Shown one piece after another: positions 26,157-36,090 of a stretch of DNA of 64,000 nucleotides; the first letter of the stretch is position 1, and the number at the start of each line of letters is the position of its first letter. The DNA lies in NCBI GenBank assembly GCA_033675265.1, contig JAUJYZ010001110.1, positions 462,501-526,500 of the forward strand, read 5' to 3'. Both the position numbers and the translations under genes were made by a program. Under the pieces are notes generated by a model that was given only the letters and a program-made list of their open reading frames with translations, made no database searches and had not been told where the DNA came from. This DNA comes from Actinostola sp. cb2023 (taxonomy: Eukaryota > Cnidaria > Anthozoa > Actiniaria > Actinostolidae).

Positions 26157-27901
26157 ATGTTGTGCATTTTTGTAGCTTCAACTGGTGTATTTCTCATGTT
26201 GATCGTGCTGTACGCGGCAAGAAGTAACAGGCGTACCTACCACGAGTTGCCTACCTATCCTATACAAGAGACTGTAGGAACACAAGACATTTTATATGGC
26301 AGTGCTAGAGGTAACAGGCGTACCTACCACGAGTTGCTACCCTATCCTATACAAGAGACTGTAGGAATACAAGACATTTTATATGGCAGTGCTAAAGGTA
26401 ATTATTTTCGTCATCCAGTAATAAGGGCAAAGTGAGACGCGTGTTCAAAGTACCTCACCATGCTTTCAAAACATAGGAGCAATTATTATTATTATTAGCA
26501 GTTCATTCAGAGTAATTTAGTTTTGTTTTCACCTAATTGTAAAAGTCGGGGAATCATAAATATCATATAGAACTACGAAGCGGTAAATGGAAGGCGTCTT
26601 GTGGGAGTAGGCACCGATTAACCAATCAGCAAGCAATAAATTATCATGTGATATTTTATCGCTTGCTGATTGGTTAATCGGTGCCTGTGATAACATTATT
26701 TAAAGCAGATGTCGACCAAAGGCCGTGTGTTGGCGGGAAAAAGGCACATTACATGCCGATAGATTCATATATTATTCAACTAAGTTTCTACAAGTCTGGA
26801 TTACAACCGAGGTCGATGATTTTACGTTGTTTATAATTTTAGATTTGCGCAGATTTTACAAGAAATTTAAAAATAGCTCATGCAAGAAATCGCTGGTTAT
26901 TCCAAACCACTCTATTGGCCGTGTTCACACTGGCGGTTGAAGTCACTTAGAACTGGTACCAATAGCAAGGGACTCGCAATTAGCAAGCGTTCACATTAGA
27001 CACGCAAGTGAAATACGATACCAAAACATGTCAATCACATTTCCCGCGTCTGAATTTTGTTAGTTTGTTTCTAGAGGTTGTGTTCGCTCGCTCCATCATG
27101 AATCGCAGACAACTTCTATATATCTTTGCTCTGTTGATCGGCTATTTGAGAGATAATTCCCAAAGATGTGTTCGTTCGCTAGGGAATCGTCTGAGGGGCA
27201 GGCTCTGCGTCCTGAGGACCATGCGTCTTGTCTTAATACGCTGTAGAAGACGCAGAATACTATATTCAGTCCTACGGCATTGGATTGACGTGCGAACGCA
27301 AAACGTTGCAGTTGGTCGCCAAGCTTGGGTCCTTCCAAGACCACAGTTTTGGTTTAACGAGATGCTAAATAATTATCAGTACGACGATTTAATGTGGAAG
27401 CAAAACTTTCGTGTTTCAAAATCTACTTTCGACTTCATTTGCCGGGTTGTTGGAGGACTCAAGACTCGAGAGTTTTCTCAAGACCGAGCATAAATTAGCT
27501 AACATGTCAAATGTGGTTTCCGCGCGGGATCAAATATCTTTGAGCGCTGATTGGTCCGAAGTTTACGCTGCTGTTTCTAACCCTCCTAACAGTTGACTTG
27601 GAAATCGCAGGTAAACAACTCCAAAATTGCCCTCTAATTGACCGTAACCAACGCCAACGGGTCTCTCATATGTCAGTGTGAACGTCTGCTAACCGTGAGT
27701 GACTTGGAAACATCCTAGTGTGAACACACGGACTGTGTACGTTTACAGCCGGCGTCTATTCTGCGTCAGTGTTTTCGTTGCATTCAACCTCACTTCCGTT
27801 ACTTTGTAGCGAATGTGCTACGTAAGCATATGTTATCGCAGTTAAGGTCTTTAGTACAAGCCCAGGTCGATGAGCGCTCGACTGCAGATGATCATGCTTA
27901 G
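26157..27901 (+). CDS. Putative small single-pass membrane protein, two exons: join(26157..26397, 27810..27901)
   Basis: I do not recognise the family. Exon 1 starts at ATG 26157 after a TATA box. It encodes a hydrophobic leader or signal-anchor (residues 1-21), a basic stretch (ARSNRR), then two near-identical 29-residue modules (TYHELP/L..YPIQETV..QDILYGSA). It ends at 26397 before gtaatt, phase 1. After a 1412-nt intron, an acceptor (ctttgtag) leads to exon 2, which completes the split codon as GCG and encodes a polar tail ending STADDHA at TAG 27899-27901. Total 110 residues. The phase match, both splice sites and conservation of both exons in neighbouring copies support the model. The N-terminus is probably membrane-inserted, with the tyrosine-rich modules and acidic tail on one side; orientation is inference from the following positive charges. 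Two transposons lie in the intron. Confidence 0.55.
26609..26686. mobile_element. Hairpin MITE, 78 bp, in the intron of the small gene
   Basis: The arm aggcaccgattaaccaatca...gc (26609-26634) is the exact reverse complement of 26661-26686. Its end motif (gattaaccaatcag) resembles that of other foldbacks in the window. Confidence 0.8.
26912..27731 (+). mobile_element. Non-autonomous PIF/Harbinger-type element, 820 bp
   Basis: The ends carry gtgttcacact in inverted orientation (left about 26920-26931, right about 27716-27727). The insertion is flanked by ACT on both sides (26909-26911 and 27732-27734). The homologous empty site in copy 1 has a single ACT, so a 3-bp target duplication is directly supported, as expected for PIF/Harbinger elements. 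It encodes the N-terminal part of a Harbinger-type transposase and then stops, consistent with an internal deletion derivative. Confidence 0.8.
27098..27493 (+). pseudogene. Truncated Harbinger (HARBI1-like) transposase, N-terminal part
   Basis: The open frame from ATG 27098 gives 131 residues: a basic N-terminus rich in arginine, then RPQFWFNEML, a D-x-x-x-W segment and FRVSKSTFDFICRVVG, the pattern found at the start of HARBI1-like transposases before the DDE catalytic domain. The catalytic domain is absent. The frame ends shortly after the helix motif and the element's 3' end follows within 240 nt. It cannot be an active transposase. Confidence 0.65.
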
Positions 27902-28187
27902 CTTAGATGCAACGAGAACTAAGCTCGGGTCTCTTGATAATATTGTACTGTGTACTGTGTGAGTATGAAGTTTATTCGTTATTACCTTTGACGTATATGT
28001 TGCTGCAGGATCTTCCACCTTCCTACACTCGGTGCCCCGCAGTTTAATCACACGATTTGCAAGTTCTGACAAGTCGAAGAAATGGACCGTGAAATAGTCA
28101 GGGAATCGCTCATAGGCACGGATGCATGTTACATAGTGACAAAGTTAGTTATAAACTAAGTCAAACTGAAACGAAGCTGAGGAGCAA

Positions 28188-28308
28188 TTTTAGAATACCC
28201 GTCACTATATCAAGCTCTAGTAGCGGCACTCTTTGAGAACGACGAATAATACACTAGATTCTTCCAGATTCTATTGTTATGCAAATAATGTGACAGGGTA
28301 TTCTAAAG
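28188..28308. mobile_element. Small MITE, about 120 bp
   Basis: Termini ttttagaatacccgtcac (28188-28205) and gtgacagggtattctaaa (28290-28307) are inverted copies. It occurs only in segmental copy 3, so it inserted after the duplication or replaced local sequence. Confidence 0.7.
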
Positions 28309-28914
28309 TCGAATCATATCAACAATGAAATGTAAACAGTCAGTTTCTAAATGTTATTCTAACATCCTTTTAGCCGCGTTGATCCTGGCTAAATGTATCA
28401 TTGTAGAATGATACGCAGACAATACTAGAATACTTTGTAAGGTGTTTTTCTCTTAGATTGATTGCCGATACTACGAATGCAGTAGAACTGAATATATGGA
28501 TATATGACATATCATTTTGGATCAGGGGATTCCCCGTTCCCCACACAGACGTCTCTCAACCAATCAGAATTGAGATAACGTTGATGACAGAATACAGAAT
28601 ATAAAAACACGCAGGCCCTATTCCATATTGCATGTAGATGTTTGATTTATAGAATATTACAGCAATAAAGTACGAAAAACCAAATTTTGTCGATGTTGTA
28701 AAAATAAAAAAAGCCTTGGACTTTTTAATGCCATTTTCGAAAATAACTTACCAAAGGGGTTATTTTAATGAAATAAAATGATTGTCAACATTTTCAAACT
28801 GTCGCCGGATTCTTGGTATTTACAGGCAGTAGGGTCTCCCTCACACCTCCCGCCTGAAGGCAATCACTCCTTATATGGTCCACTCCTTATACACTCGAGA
28901 CGTCGGCCTCTCGA

Positions 28915-29288
28915 ACATGTATACATTTTGTCTGCGCATGCGTTAGAATTCAGATTTGAAAGTGATTTGCCGCCATTTTCTTTGCAAATTGCACTGCGGT
29001 GGGAGATTAAGTGAGCGATCTTCATCTCTAGAATGATGTTCAAGAAATATTTGAAAGGAAATCAATAGTCTGCCTACTTTTGTTTTGCTGTAGATGATTT
29101 TTTTTCCGTATAAGAGTCGTAGATGATAAAATATCAAGGAACAATATCCGCCAAAACAAGGAGTTATCCTAAAACCAGCTACATTGTCCTTCGGGTTTAT
29201 TCTCATCGAAGATGATTTCAAGCCATACTTCCGTTAGTTCCGTTAGTATCTGAATCCAAACGCATGCGCAGACAAACTGTACACATGC
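28915..29288. mobile_element. MITE with tgtctgcgcatgcg termini, 374 bp
   Basis: The 30-bp terminal inverted repeats (28915-28944 and 29259-29288) share the core tttgtctgcgcatgcgtt with the 1.3-kb element at 19093-20385, so this is a shorter relative. No coding region is recognised. Confidence 0.75.
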
Positions 29289-30425
29289 TGGCCTACGCCT
29301 CCCACAGTTTAATGCGTATGGATTAAAATTTATACTAGAAGTTGCATAATGCAAAGAAAGTGCTGCTGAGCCACACCAACAGCACATTAGATAGGAAACA
29401 TGATTAGTCATTAGTGTGTCCTGACAGTCAAGATTGAGAACTGTAGACAAAGCTAGTGAGAATTATTGACTGTAAAATATTTTAAACTACAATGGGTAAA
29501 TAGTTCAGGGACAATGTTTCTGTATCTGGGTTATCTCCCGGCTACTAAGATAATCAAGCCGTAAAGTCTGTCACTAGCGATCACTAGCTTCGGTTAGGAT
29601 CTCATCGATCGTTTCAGAAGTCCACGGTGATCGAGCGATAGGCACTGAATTCTGAGCTGAATAAAAACGCTGAGAAAACTCATGAAAGAACACTGGCGTT
29701 CTCTCGAAAAGTCACTGAAGCGTTTGTCACCTTGATGAATTAGTTCCAGCAGTAAATAAACTGGTGTTTAACATGATAAATATTCGAAAAATCACACTGT
29801 TGTTGTATTAATGAAGCTGTCGAAATAGCCACGATATCATCCAAACCACAGGGCCCAACGTGTGACACGTGACAGAAATCCATCCAAACCACAGGTAGCG
29901 CAACGTTTAACGCGTCAAGACTATTTGTAAAGAGAATCTCAGTCTTCATCACTGGGAGATCACGTTGCAGAGGGTAAAAAATGGCATCGCTGAAATATTC
30001 TATCAATCAAATATCTCTATGCGAAAGACTGATTCTATAAAATGAACGTGGAGGATTGTAAACGCGATAAAATGTAAGAAAAGCAGAAATAACTTTTTTA
30101 GATTCAAATGTAAATTTCGTACTCTCGTTACATCACGTTTGAATGCAGCGCCGATGATGCGTGCCGGAGCAAACGGCAGGAGGTAGTATAATTCAGTATC
30201 ACATTTTCTTGCTCTCAAACGTTCAATATTTTTCACAATGTCTTGTAACTACATCATGGCTGTACTTGTTGCTGGAGCAATGTACTTACTGATCAGATTG
30301 GCGATCATGAAAGGTTTGAGAAAAAATGCTAGTTAGGCCTAGTTCAAACGGCGTACTATCCATGAGCCCATGCATTCCCTTTTGCAAATTAGCTAAGTAT
30401 CAGTACCTAGAGTACCTAGCTATTG
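29289..30425. other. Intergenic, mostly unassigned
   Basis: No recognisable gene. A piece near 30098-30130 (ttagattcaaatgtaaattt...) is an inverted copy of sequence at 25150-25185, so part of this stretch belongs to the same repeat neighbourhood. Confidence 0.4.
30238..30336 (+). CDS. Candidate micro-ORF with a membrane segment
   Basis: ATG 30238 to TAG 30336 gives 32 residues, MSCNYIMAVLVAGAMYLLIR then LAIMKGLRKNAS. It is strongly hydrophobic at residues 6-23 and basic afterwards, like the leader of the small gene at 26157. A gt dinucleotide after the codon ATG AAA G would again be phase 1, but its context (gtttga) is a weak donor and I found no partner exon. It could easily be chance. Confidence 0.18.
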   Translation: MSCNYIMAVLVAGAMYLLIRLAIMKGLRKNAS

Positions 30426-30535
30426 ATCATAATCATAATCATAATAATAATAACTTTATTAAAGTCTCAAAATCTTCTAGCTGGGCACAAGTGCCCTACT
30501 AATCGGGGAGACTTAAATCTAACATACTGTAAATA
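30426..30535 (-). repeat. 3' tail of a non-LTR retrotransposon (reverse orientation)
   Basis: Read on the minus strand it ends ...gggcacttgtgcccagctag, then a short stretch and gactttaataaagttattat followed by attattat repeats. This is the usual form of a LINE-type 3' untranslated end with a microsatellite tail. No reverse transcriptase is attached, so it is a 5'-truncated insertion. Confidence 0.45.
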
Positions 30536-31127
30536 TAAAACTAATCATGATACTTAACTAATCTAATCATGATCATGAAAAGATCCGGGCGTGTGAATCA
30601 ACTAGTAGGATCGGCTGATGGAACTGTTTTTCACCGCTGTCCGGTATGCGGAATAGTACGGCGTTTGAACTACTAGGCATATATGCCTATCAGTACAGGA
30701 CCAGTGTGATCGACGTCGTTCACTGTTAACCTAATAGCTGGAGGAAAGGATGAGAGAATCCATGGTAATATATGTGATTAGTTGTTGTGATTTTGATTTC
30801 AATCATTGATAAACTACAATAACAATTAATACAGCTAGTGCTACATTGAACTGATTCTTGTTTCGATTGGTGAAAAACTCAAAATATGTTTTTGAGTCCT
30901 GTGATACGATTGCGAACCGGTGTGACGTAGTAATTGGTAGTTTTTAATCTTAGTTAGTGTTTTAGAAAGTTGCATATACATATATTTTTCTTAATATTCA
31001 GTATATGCAGGAGCCGTATGCGTCACAGCGCGTTAGATTTTAAAGCTATTTTTAGATCGATCGGCAGTATTTCGCGCGAAAACACCCCAGCCAATCAGAG
31101 CAGAGATAAAAATAAACACGTCAAACC
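30536..31127. other. Intergenic, nothing recognised
   Basis: AT-rich, no supported gene or RNA. Confidence 0.4.
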
Positions 31128-31599
31128 AAATCGGCTAACGCAATGTTTACATTCTTTGACAATGAAAATGAAAATGTTTGGAATAAAATTGAATTTGGGC
31201 TAAAGAATGTAAACATAGACCGAATTCATAATGGCTGCTTCTAATTTGCATAAAAGCCCAAAAATATCATTTTGGGAAAAGTAAATCTTTGATATGATAG
31301 AATGTGATCATCTAAATACTATGTGTGTGTTTTGAAACCAAATAATAAATCCTTGAGAAGATATGAACATTTGAAATTGTGAAATTGCACCAAAATGAGG
31401 CCCGTAAAGTACATACAAAACTCTCTATTTATGATCTGTCATAACTCCGATGATATTTTGTCTACAGAAAGAAGCTTTCCAAGAATGTTAATCTCTAGGT
31501 ACTGTTTTAGATGACAGTGATCATTTGTACCAGAAACGTATCGTATCGCCAAACTTAAAATACGCCATTATGAATTCGGCGTATTGCGTTAGCCGATTT
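31128..31599. mobile_element. MITE with nested inverted repeats, about 470 bp
   Basis: Outer arms aaatcggctaacgcaat (31128-31144) and attgcgttagccgattt (31583-31599) and inner arms cgaattcataatgg (31221-31234) and ccattatgaattcg (31565-31578) are both inverted and correctly nested. A small hairpin, gtttacattcttt/aaagaatgtaaac, lies within the left arm. Confidence 0.7.
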
Positions 31600-32116
31600 T
31601 GTCTAGAGCTCGAGGGAGCTGAGCGATTTTACAAGTGAAGAACAGAGCAGTCCACCTGAAAGTGAGCCTGATGAATGAAGGAAAGCGAGTTGCTTGTCAT
31701 GATCACTGCAAGGAGTACAACGAAAATAAGTAAGCCAGCGTCACACATCAGACAAATGACGAGGAAATCGAGACTCGATACTGATATAAACAATTTTAAA
31801 GACAAACAAGAGGTCAAGCGCAAAGTTAAGAGAGAATGTTTAGTACTATATTATTGGCCTATATAGGCACTATTTATATATTGTATATTTATCTATTGTT
31901 ATAGTGGGGCGTTTTTAACATGAGCCTCTGGCTCGGGAGATTGGGTAACCACTCCCTACGTTATCGACTTGTAATAAATTATTATTATTATTATTATTAT
32001 GTTTGCAAAGCACGTGTTAGATTCTTCCACAAAGTTTCTGCATGGACCGTGACGTCATTGAATATTCGTTTGACCGTTGGATTTTCGAATGTTGGTCTCA
32101 GGACACCTCAGCATCT
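31600..32116. other. Spacer with ATT microsatellite
   Basis: A short (att)n tract lies at about 31977-32000. Nothing else is recognised. Confidence 0.4.
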
Positions 32117-32367
32117 GGACAAAGAACATTTAATTATAGAGCCGTGAAGATCTGGAACTCATTGGATTTAGAACTATAAAAGAATTGAAGTCGTTAAGAA
32201 AGTTTAAAAACACTTTAAAGTCTAAATTATTAGACAAACTTTATAATTAGATATCGAATTTCAGATTTTATCAGTTAGATTTTGTATTTTAGTTCATTAT
32301 TTATTATTATTAATGTAATGGGTTTTGAAAAGCCTTGTTGGAAAACCTAATAAAGTATAATAAAGTA
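32117..32367 (+). pseudogene. C-terminal relic and tail of a non-LTR retrotransposon
   Basis: One frame reads GQRTFNYRAVKIWNSL, a typical ending of LINE-type reverse transcriptase ORFs. After a frame break the next frame reads IKELKSLRKFKNTLKSKLLD and stops at 32250. The sequence then runs to a tail with repeated aataaagt (about 32350-32367), as expected for a 3' end. It is 5'-truncated and frameshifted. Only the last 45 or so codons are recognisable. Confidence 0.55.
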
Positions 32368-32824
32368 TGTAGGAATGAGCTCTTAGAAAGACTTCAAATT
32401 AAAGGGTATGAGATTCTCAAAAATGTCTTCACAACAGTAGTCTGATAATTAAAGAACACTGGTGTAGAAATCTGAGCAAGAAATTGTGCCGTTTTTGAGT
32501 GGTTTTGAACATAGATCAACATACGTACATACTGAATTAGGAAAGGTTTGCAACTCCGGCCACCAACTTTTTACGACCACTGTCGCTAAAAAATATATCT
32601 CCAAAAGTATCCAAACACTCAAATAGTTCAAATAATCACACATTCTCAAATAAATTCTCTTTTAAATGAGCTTTTAGTCACATGTTTTTGTCCACTCTAT
32701 CCCGAGCATTTTGAAGGTCGACAAGTCGGCTAAAAACTTGCCGTGGCCATCCACGCGCAGGCCGGGTGCTTTGCAGATAAAACTAAACTAAGGGGGTGGA
32801 GGAAGTGGGTTTTTGCTAATGTGT

Positions 32825-32950
32825 CCACGAGTTTACTCAGTAGCAGGGTTTTCAGTAGACGTCATTTCCGGCAGCTGTCTGTTCAAATCCACGAGTTTGC
32901 TCAATAGCTGGGGTTTCAGTAGACGTCATTTCCGGCAGCTGTCTGTTCAC
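32825..32950. repeat. Two-copy tandem duplication, about 63 bp
   Basis: Units begin ccacgagttt and share cagtagacgtcatttccggc agctgtctgttca. They start at 32825 and 32889. Confidence 0.85.
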
Positions 32951-33268
32951 GAGCTTTGATTGTGATTTCCTTTTGTCGTGTTCACAGAAAGTCCAATATC
33001 CTGTCACAAACACACACGAAATGAACCTGTTGAAAACGACGAGAGAGACGTCTGGCAGACCAAGAATGGGGTAATACTACTATCAGTGAACTTTCAGTGA
33101 ACTTGTTTGCTCAACCGCGCGGAAAGGGCCTGGATGACATATTACGTAATTTCCTGTAATTTGCATAAGAAGCCAACCGGAGTCAAAAGAGGTTCAAACA
33201 CATTTTTGTCCTTTTTAGTTGTCCAGGCCATTTTTTCGTGACACGGTCAATATCGGTTTGGTTGTCCC

Positions 33269-33349
33269 CATTCTCGTACCCAGACCCATCTTAGTCATTG
33301 TGAAAAATCGATTTTTTTCAATGATAGACGGGGTCTGGATACGAGAATG
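33269..33349. mobile_element. Hairpin MITE, about 80 bp
   Basis: Arms cattctcgtacccagaccc (33269-33287) and gggtctggatacgagaatg (33331-33349), with an inner tgaaaaatcgattttttt-type palindrome. A lone copy of one end occurs near 34428-34445. The element abuts the larger inverted repeat that begins at 33352. Confidence 0.75.
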
Positions 33350-33351
33350 CT

Positions 33352-34131
33352 ACCAGATTGATTCTGGCAGCAGATTCGCCAGCAGCAGATTCGACCAGCA
33401 GCAGATTGGAAGCAGCAGATTCGGATTGACGTCATTTTGACGTCACAGAATTCCAAATCTGCTGCTGGCTTGACAGCAGATTCACTGAGCAGGGGTAGGG
33501 AAGGGAAGAGCGACAACAAGACAAAAACGCCAGCTCAAACCTTTTAACCTTTCGATACTGGAGACTCCAAACATAGACAACATAAACAGTGTGGAAGGAG
33601 CCTAATAAGTAATTCTAATACGAAATTTAAATATTTTAAAACTTGACATCACGTGTTATGTTTGATTGTCTTTCTTTGAGCATTGATAATTGACATACAT
33701 TTATTGTGTAATCACACATCCGGTGTTGCGTTACTAGTTGTCTAAGGTCATTCAAATGCAACCAAGTACGCAGACCAGTGGTTTGCTTTGATATGGTTAG
33801 CTCAGTTGTCATGTACAAGTTTAATACAGCTAATAGGAAGCCCATCCACATCACATTGACTTACTTTATATTTTGTGGCTATTTTGCCTCCGCGGCACTA
33901 GTTTGTATTGTTTATCACCCGTTTCCAACGCTGAATCTATTCTTAGTGTTCGTTTGCAGTACAAACTGTTAAACAATCATATTCCCTTCCCTACCCCTGC
34001 TTAGTGAATCTGCTGTCAAGCCAGCAGCAGATTCGAAAATCTGTGACGTCAAAATGACGTCAATCCGAATCTGCTGCTTCCAAGCTGGTCGAATCTGCTG
34101 CTGGCGAATCTGCTGCCAGAATCAATCTGGT
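33352..34131. mobile_element. Inverted-repeat element with about 150-bp arms; likely source of the 14-bp satellite
   Basis: The left arm 33352-33508 runs from ccagattgattctggcagca through several cagcagattcg units and gacgtcattttgacgtcac to aggggtagggaaggg. The right arm 33982-34131 is its reverse complement with a few differences, including loss of one repeat unit. The roughly 470-bp centre has no recognised gene. The subterminal cagcagattcg/ttgg motifs are the same as those amplified at 1-1666. Confidence 0.85.
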
Positions 34132-34213
34132 GAGAATGCTTTGCCTCGAAAAATTGTGTTATTAAATTATATATAAAAACTGAATGGCTGCAACCAAAAT
34201 CCCCTAACGTCTA

Positions 34214-34284
34214 TCCCAGGCCCCTTTCCGTTCGGGTCGGGACCTGCGTTTTAGGCGAAGAGCAAACGGAAAGGGGCCTGGGGA
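34214..34284. mobile_element. Hairpin MITE, 71 bp
   Basis: tcccaggcccctttccgtt (34214-34232) pairs with aacggaaaggggcctgggga (34265-34284). Confidence 0.75.
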
Positions 34285-34445
34285 TGAGGTTGAAATTCAC
34301 TGTGTAACTTCAAGATTTCTAACTACAGTAATAATTTTACAGGATAAATGATAATTTATACTGAAGTCACGTTCCGGTTTGTCTCTTACCAGAGCCTTCG
34401 ATTTTTCGTTAGAAAACTGAGAAGGGTCTGGGTACGAGAATGAGT

Positions 34446-35126
34446 ACGCAGTAATTACTAGTAATTCAATTGATCTATAACCCATGTTTATATTGCATTT
34501 TAAACAGACATCCTTCAAGGACATACCCTGAGCTTCTGAACAGTCCAGGAACAGCTGGCCATGATGGACGGGGTCTTCGTTGCTCGTTCATTTTTGTAAT
34601 GCCTCAGTTATGCAACGAAACTAATTTAATGCACGCGATATTGTAGAAGAAGGATCGCACTTTTTCCCCCACTTAGTATATATTGTTTTAAAATTCACTA
34701 GAGATTTGACAGTAGAAATAGTTTTGATGAAATCGTTAGCCGGGTTAACGGCCTATCAAACTGCTAAGTGTAGTAGACCTGCCACGGTTTAGAACGAAAA
34801 GCTATTTTTAGACTATTGAGTTACTATTGTATTCTATTGATTTTTATTGTGTTTAACCTTCTTTGTTTTGCACTGATCGATTTTAGCATTGTCTATGCTA
34901 AATCATGACTCATATGAAGTGTAGATATACCGGTTAGTAGTGAGCATATTTTTTGAAACGCCAGCACGACACGATACCGAAAACTTTGTAAAATAGTTAG
35001 TTTGAAAATAATAAATAAATAATCAAAACATAGAAACGAACTACTGTAGTTAATAATACCTCATAAAAGAAAGATCAGGCAGCCGAGAACTAGTTTAGCA
35101 CGAGGGGCGCCAGGGATACTCTCATA
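34446..35126. other. Intergenic, nothing recognised
   Basis: No supportable gene, RNA or repeat boundary is seen. Confidence 0.4.
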
Positions 35127-35136
35127 TACAGTCAAT

Positions 35137-35767
35137 AGTTGCGGGTTACACTAGGCCGGTTCCTAGAGGTCCCCATGTGGAATTGACTTGGGCTTGGTTT
35201 GATCTGGGTTTTGCATGATTTCGGGTTTACGGTTACACACTGATAATTACCCAATGGGAAGTCACTGAGGCGTTCTATTTTTATTTGAGGGAAACGTTTT
35301 GTAAACATGGCCGCCACGCACCGTGAAGTGTTTGGCCTGTTATCGGTCATTCTCACTCTTCATCTACAACCTCCAGCGCAATTAAACTTTGCGATTCAGT
35401 ATTTTTTTCTAAGAAGACAACGGAGACGTCGACTCCAGCTACGCTTTCTCCAGTCGTTCAGGCTTTTGTAATTATATTTTTAAAGTTCACGTAGAGCGCT
35501 TTTATATCAGCCAAGACTTCACAGCATGTGATTTCCTTTGTTTGGAAATCGCTGCTATGTGATTGGTGCAGACGCTCTGGGTTTTTGATAAACCATACGA
35601 CTTTGCTCGGGGAACTGTCATGGTAAGTTCTTTTGTTCTTTTTTATGTATCCATGGAAATACACCGTGGGCAATTTCACTCTGGGAAGACCGGTTACACA
35701 CAAAAATCGTTTCCCTCTGGGTAAAGGCAATTTACACGTGGGTAAAAGTCCTAGTGTAACCGCACCT
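35137..35767 (+). mobile_element. Harbinger-like element, 631 bp, nested in the MITE
   Basis: Termini agttgcgggttacactagg (35137-35155) and, inverted, aggtgcggttacactagg at the right end (35767 backward). AAT flanks both sides (35134-35136, 35768-35770), whereas the intact partner end of the host MITE has a single such site, so a 3-bp duplication is inferred. It has a short ORF but no catalytic domain. Confidence 0.7.
35307..35471 (+). pseudogene. Short ORF inside the nested element
   Basis: ATG 35307 to TAA 35471, 54 residues. It is hydrophobic or leucine-rich first, then basic (LRRQRRRRLQLRF). An arginine-rich N-terminus also precedes the recognisable part of the Harbinger-type transposase at 27098, so this may be the surviving first part of a transposase ORF. 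That is inference from composition and position, not from alignable motifs. Confidence 0.25.
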
Positions 35768-36090
35768 AATGTCATAAACGTTGTCCAGCTAAAAAAATAT
35801 TAACACTACAATAAATGTCACGTGTCTCATCATATATTCGTTTTTTTTTAATAACCTTTATTTAATCCCAGGGTAATCCCTTCAGTATCCCAAAGGACAC
35901 TGTTATCACTGGGAGCCCTGGTTTTGCGTGAGATGAGCAAAAATATTCTGCATGTGGATCCGATATACTTTGAATTATATTAATATAATTGCTCATATCG
36001 CGCGTGCAAAACGAATATATTATGAGACACGTGACATTTATTGTAGTGTTAATCTCTTTTTAGCTTGGACAACGTTAATGACATTGACTG

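Larger units (their letters stand above)
25990..28795. repeat. Segmental repeat, copy 3 of 3 (carries the intact small gene)
   Basis: This copy includes the promoter-like region, first exon, intron, last exon and 3' flank. Compared with copies 1 and 2 it has three insertions: a hairpin MITE (26609-26686), a Harbinger-type element (26912-27731) and a small terminal-inverted-repeat element (28188-28308). A minus-strand open frame (around 27851-28090) is shared with copies 1 and 2 but is frame-shifted at its start here by an 8-nt insertion, so I do not treat it as a gene. A ggggattcccc palindrome is at 28525-28535. Confidence 0.85.
35129..36090. mobile_element. Mariner-like MITE split by a nested insertion
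   Basis: The right end is ...ttaatgacattgactg followed by TA. The left end is TA then cagtcaat, interrupted by the element at 35137-35767 and resuming at 35768 with aatgtcat. Once the insertion is removed, about 75 bp at each end are inverted copies (gttgtccagc..., actacaataaatgtcacgtg). The CAGT termini and flanking TA suggest Tc1/mariner-type mobilisation. A second family member is at 45902-46159. The element without its insertion is about 328 bp and non-coding. Confidence 0.8.

Noticed and set aside
21754..28072. Minus-strand open frame shared by the three segmental copies (SELANRVIKLRG...VRKVEDPAATYTSK)
   Set aside because: The start is frame-shifted in copy 3 by 8 nt and it overlaps the 3' flank of the plus-strand gene; conservation is explained by recent duplication. 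A true antisense exon cannot be fully excluded.
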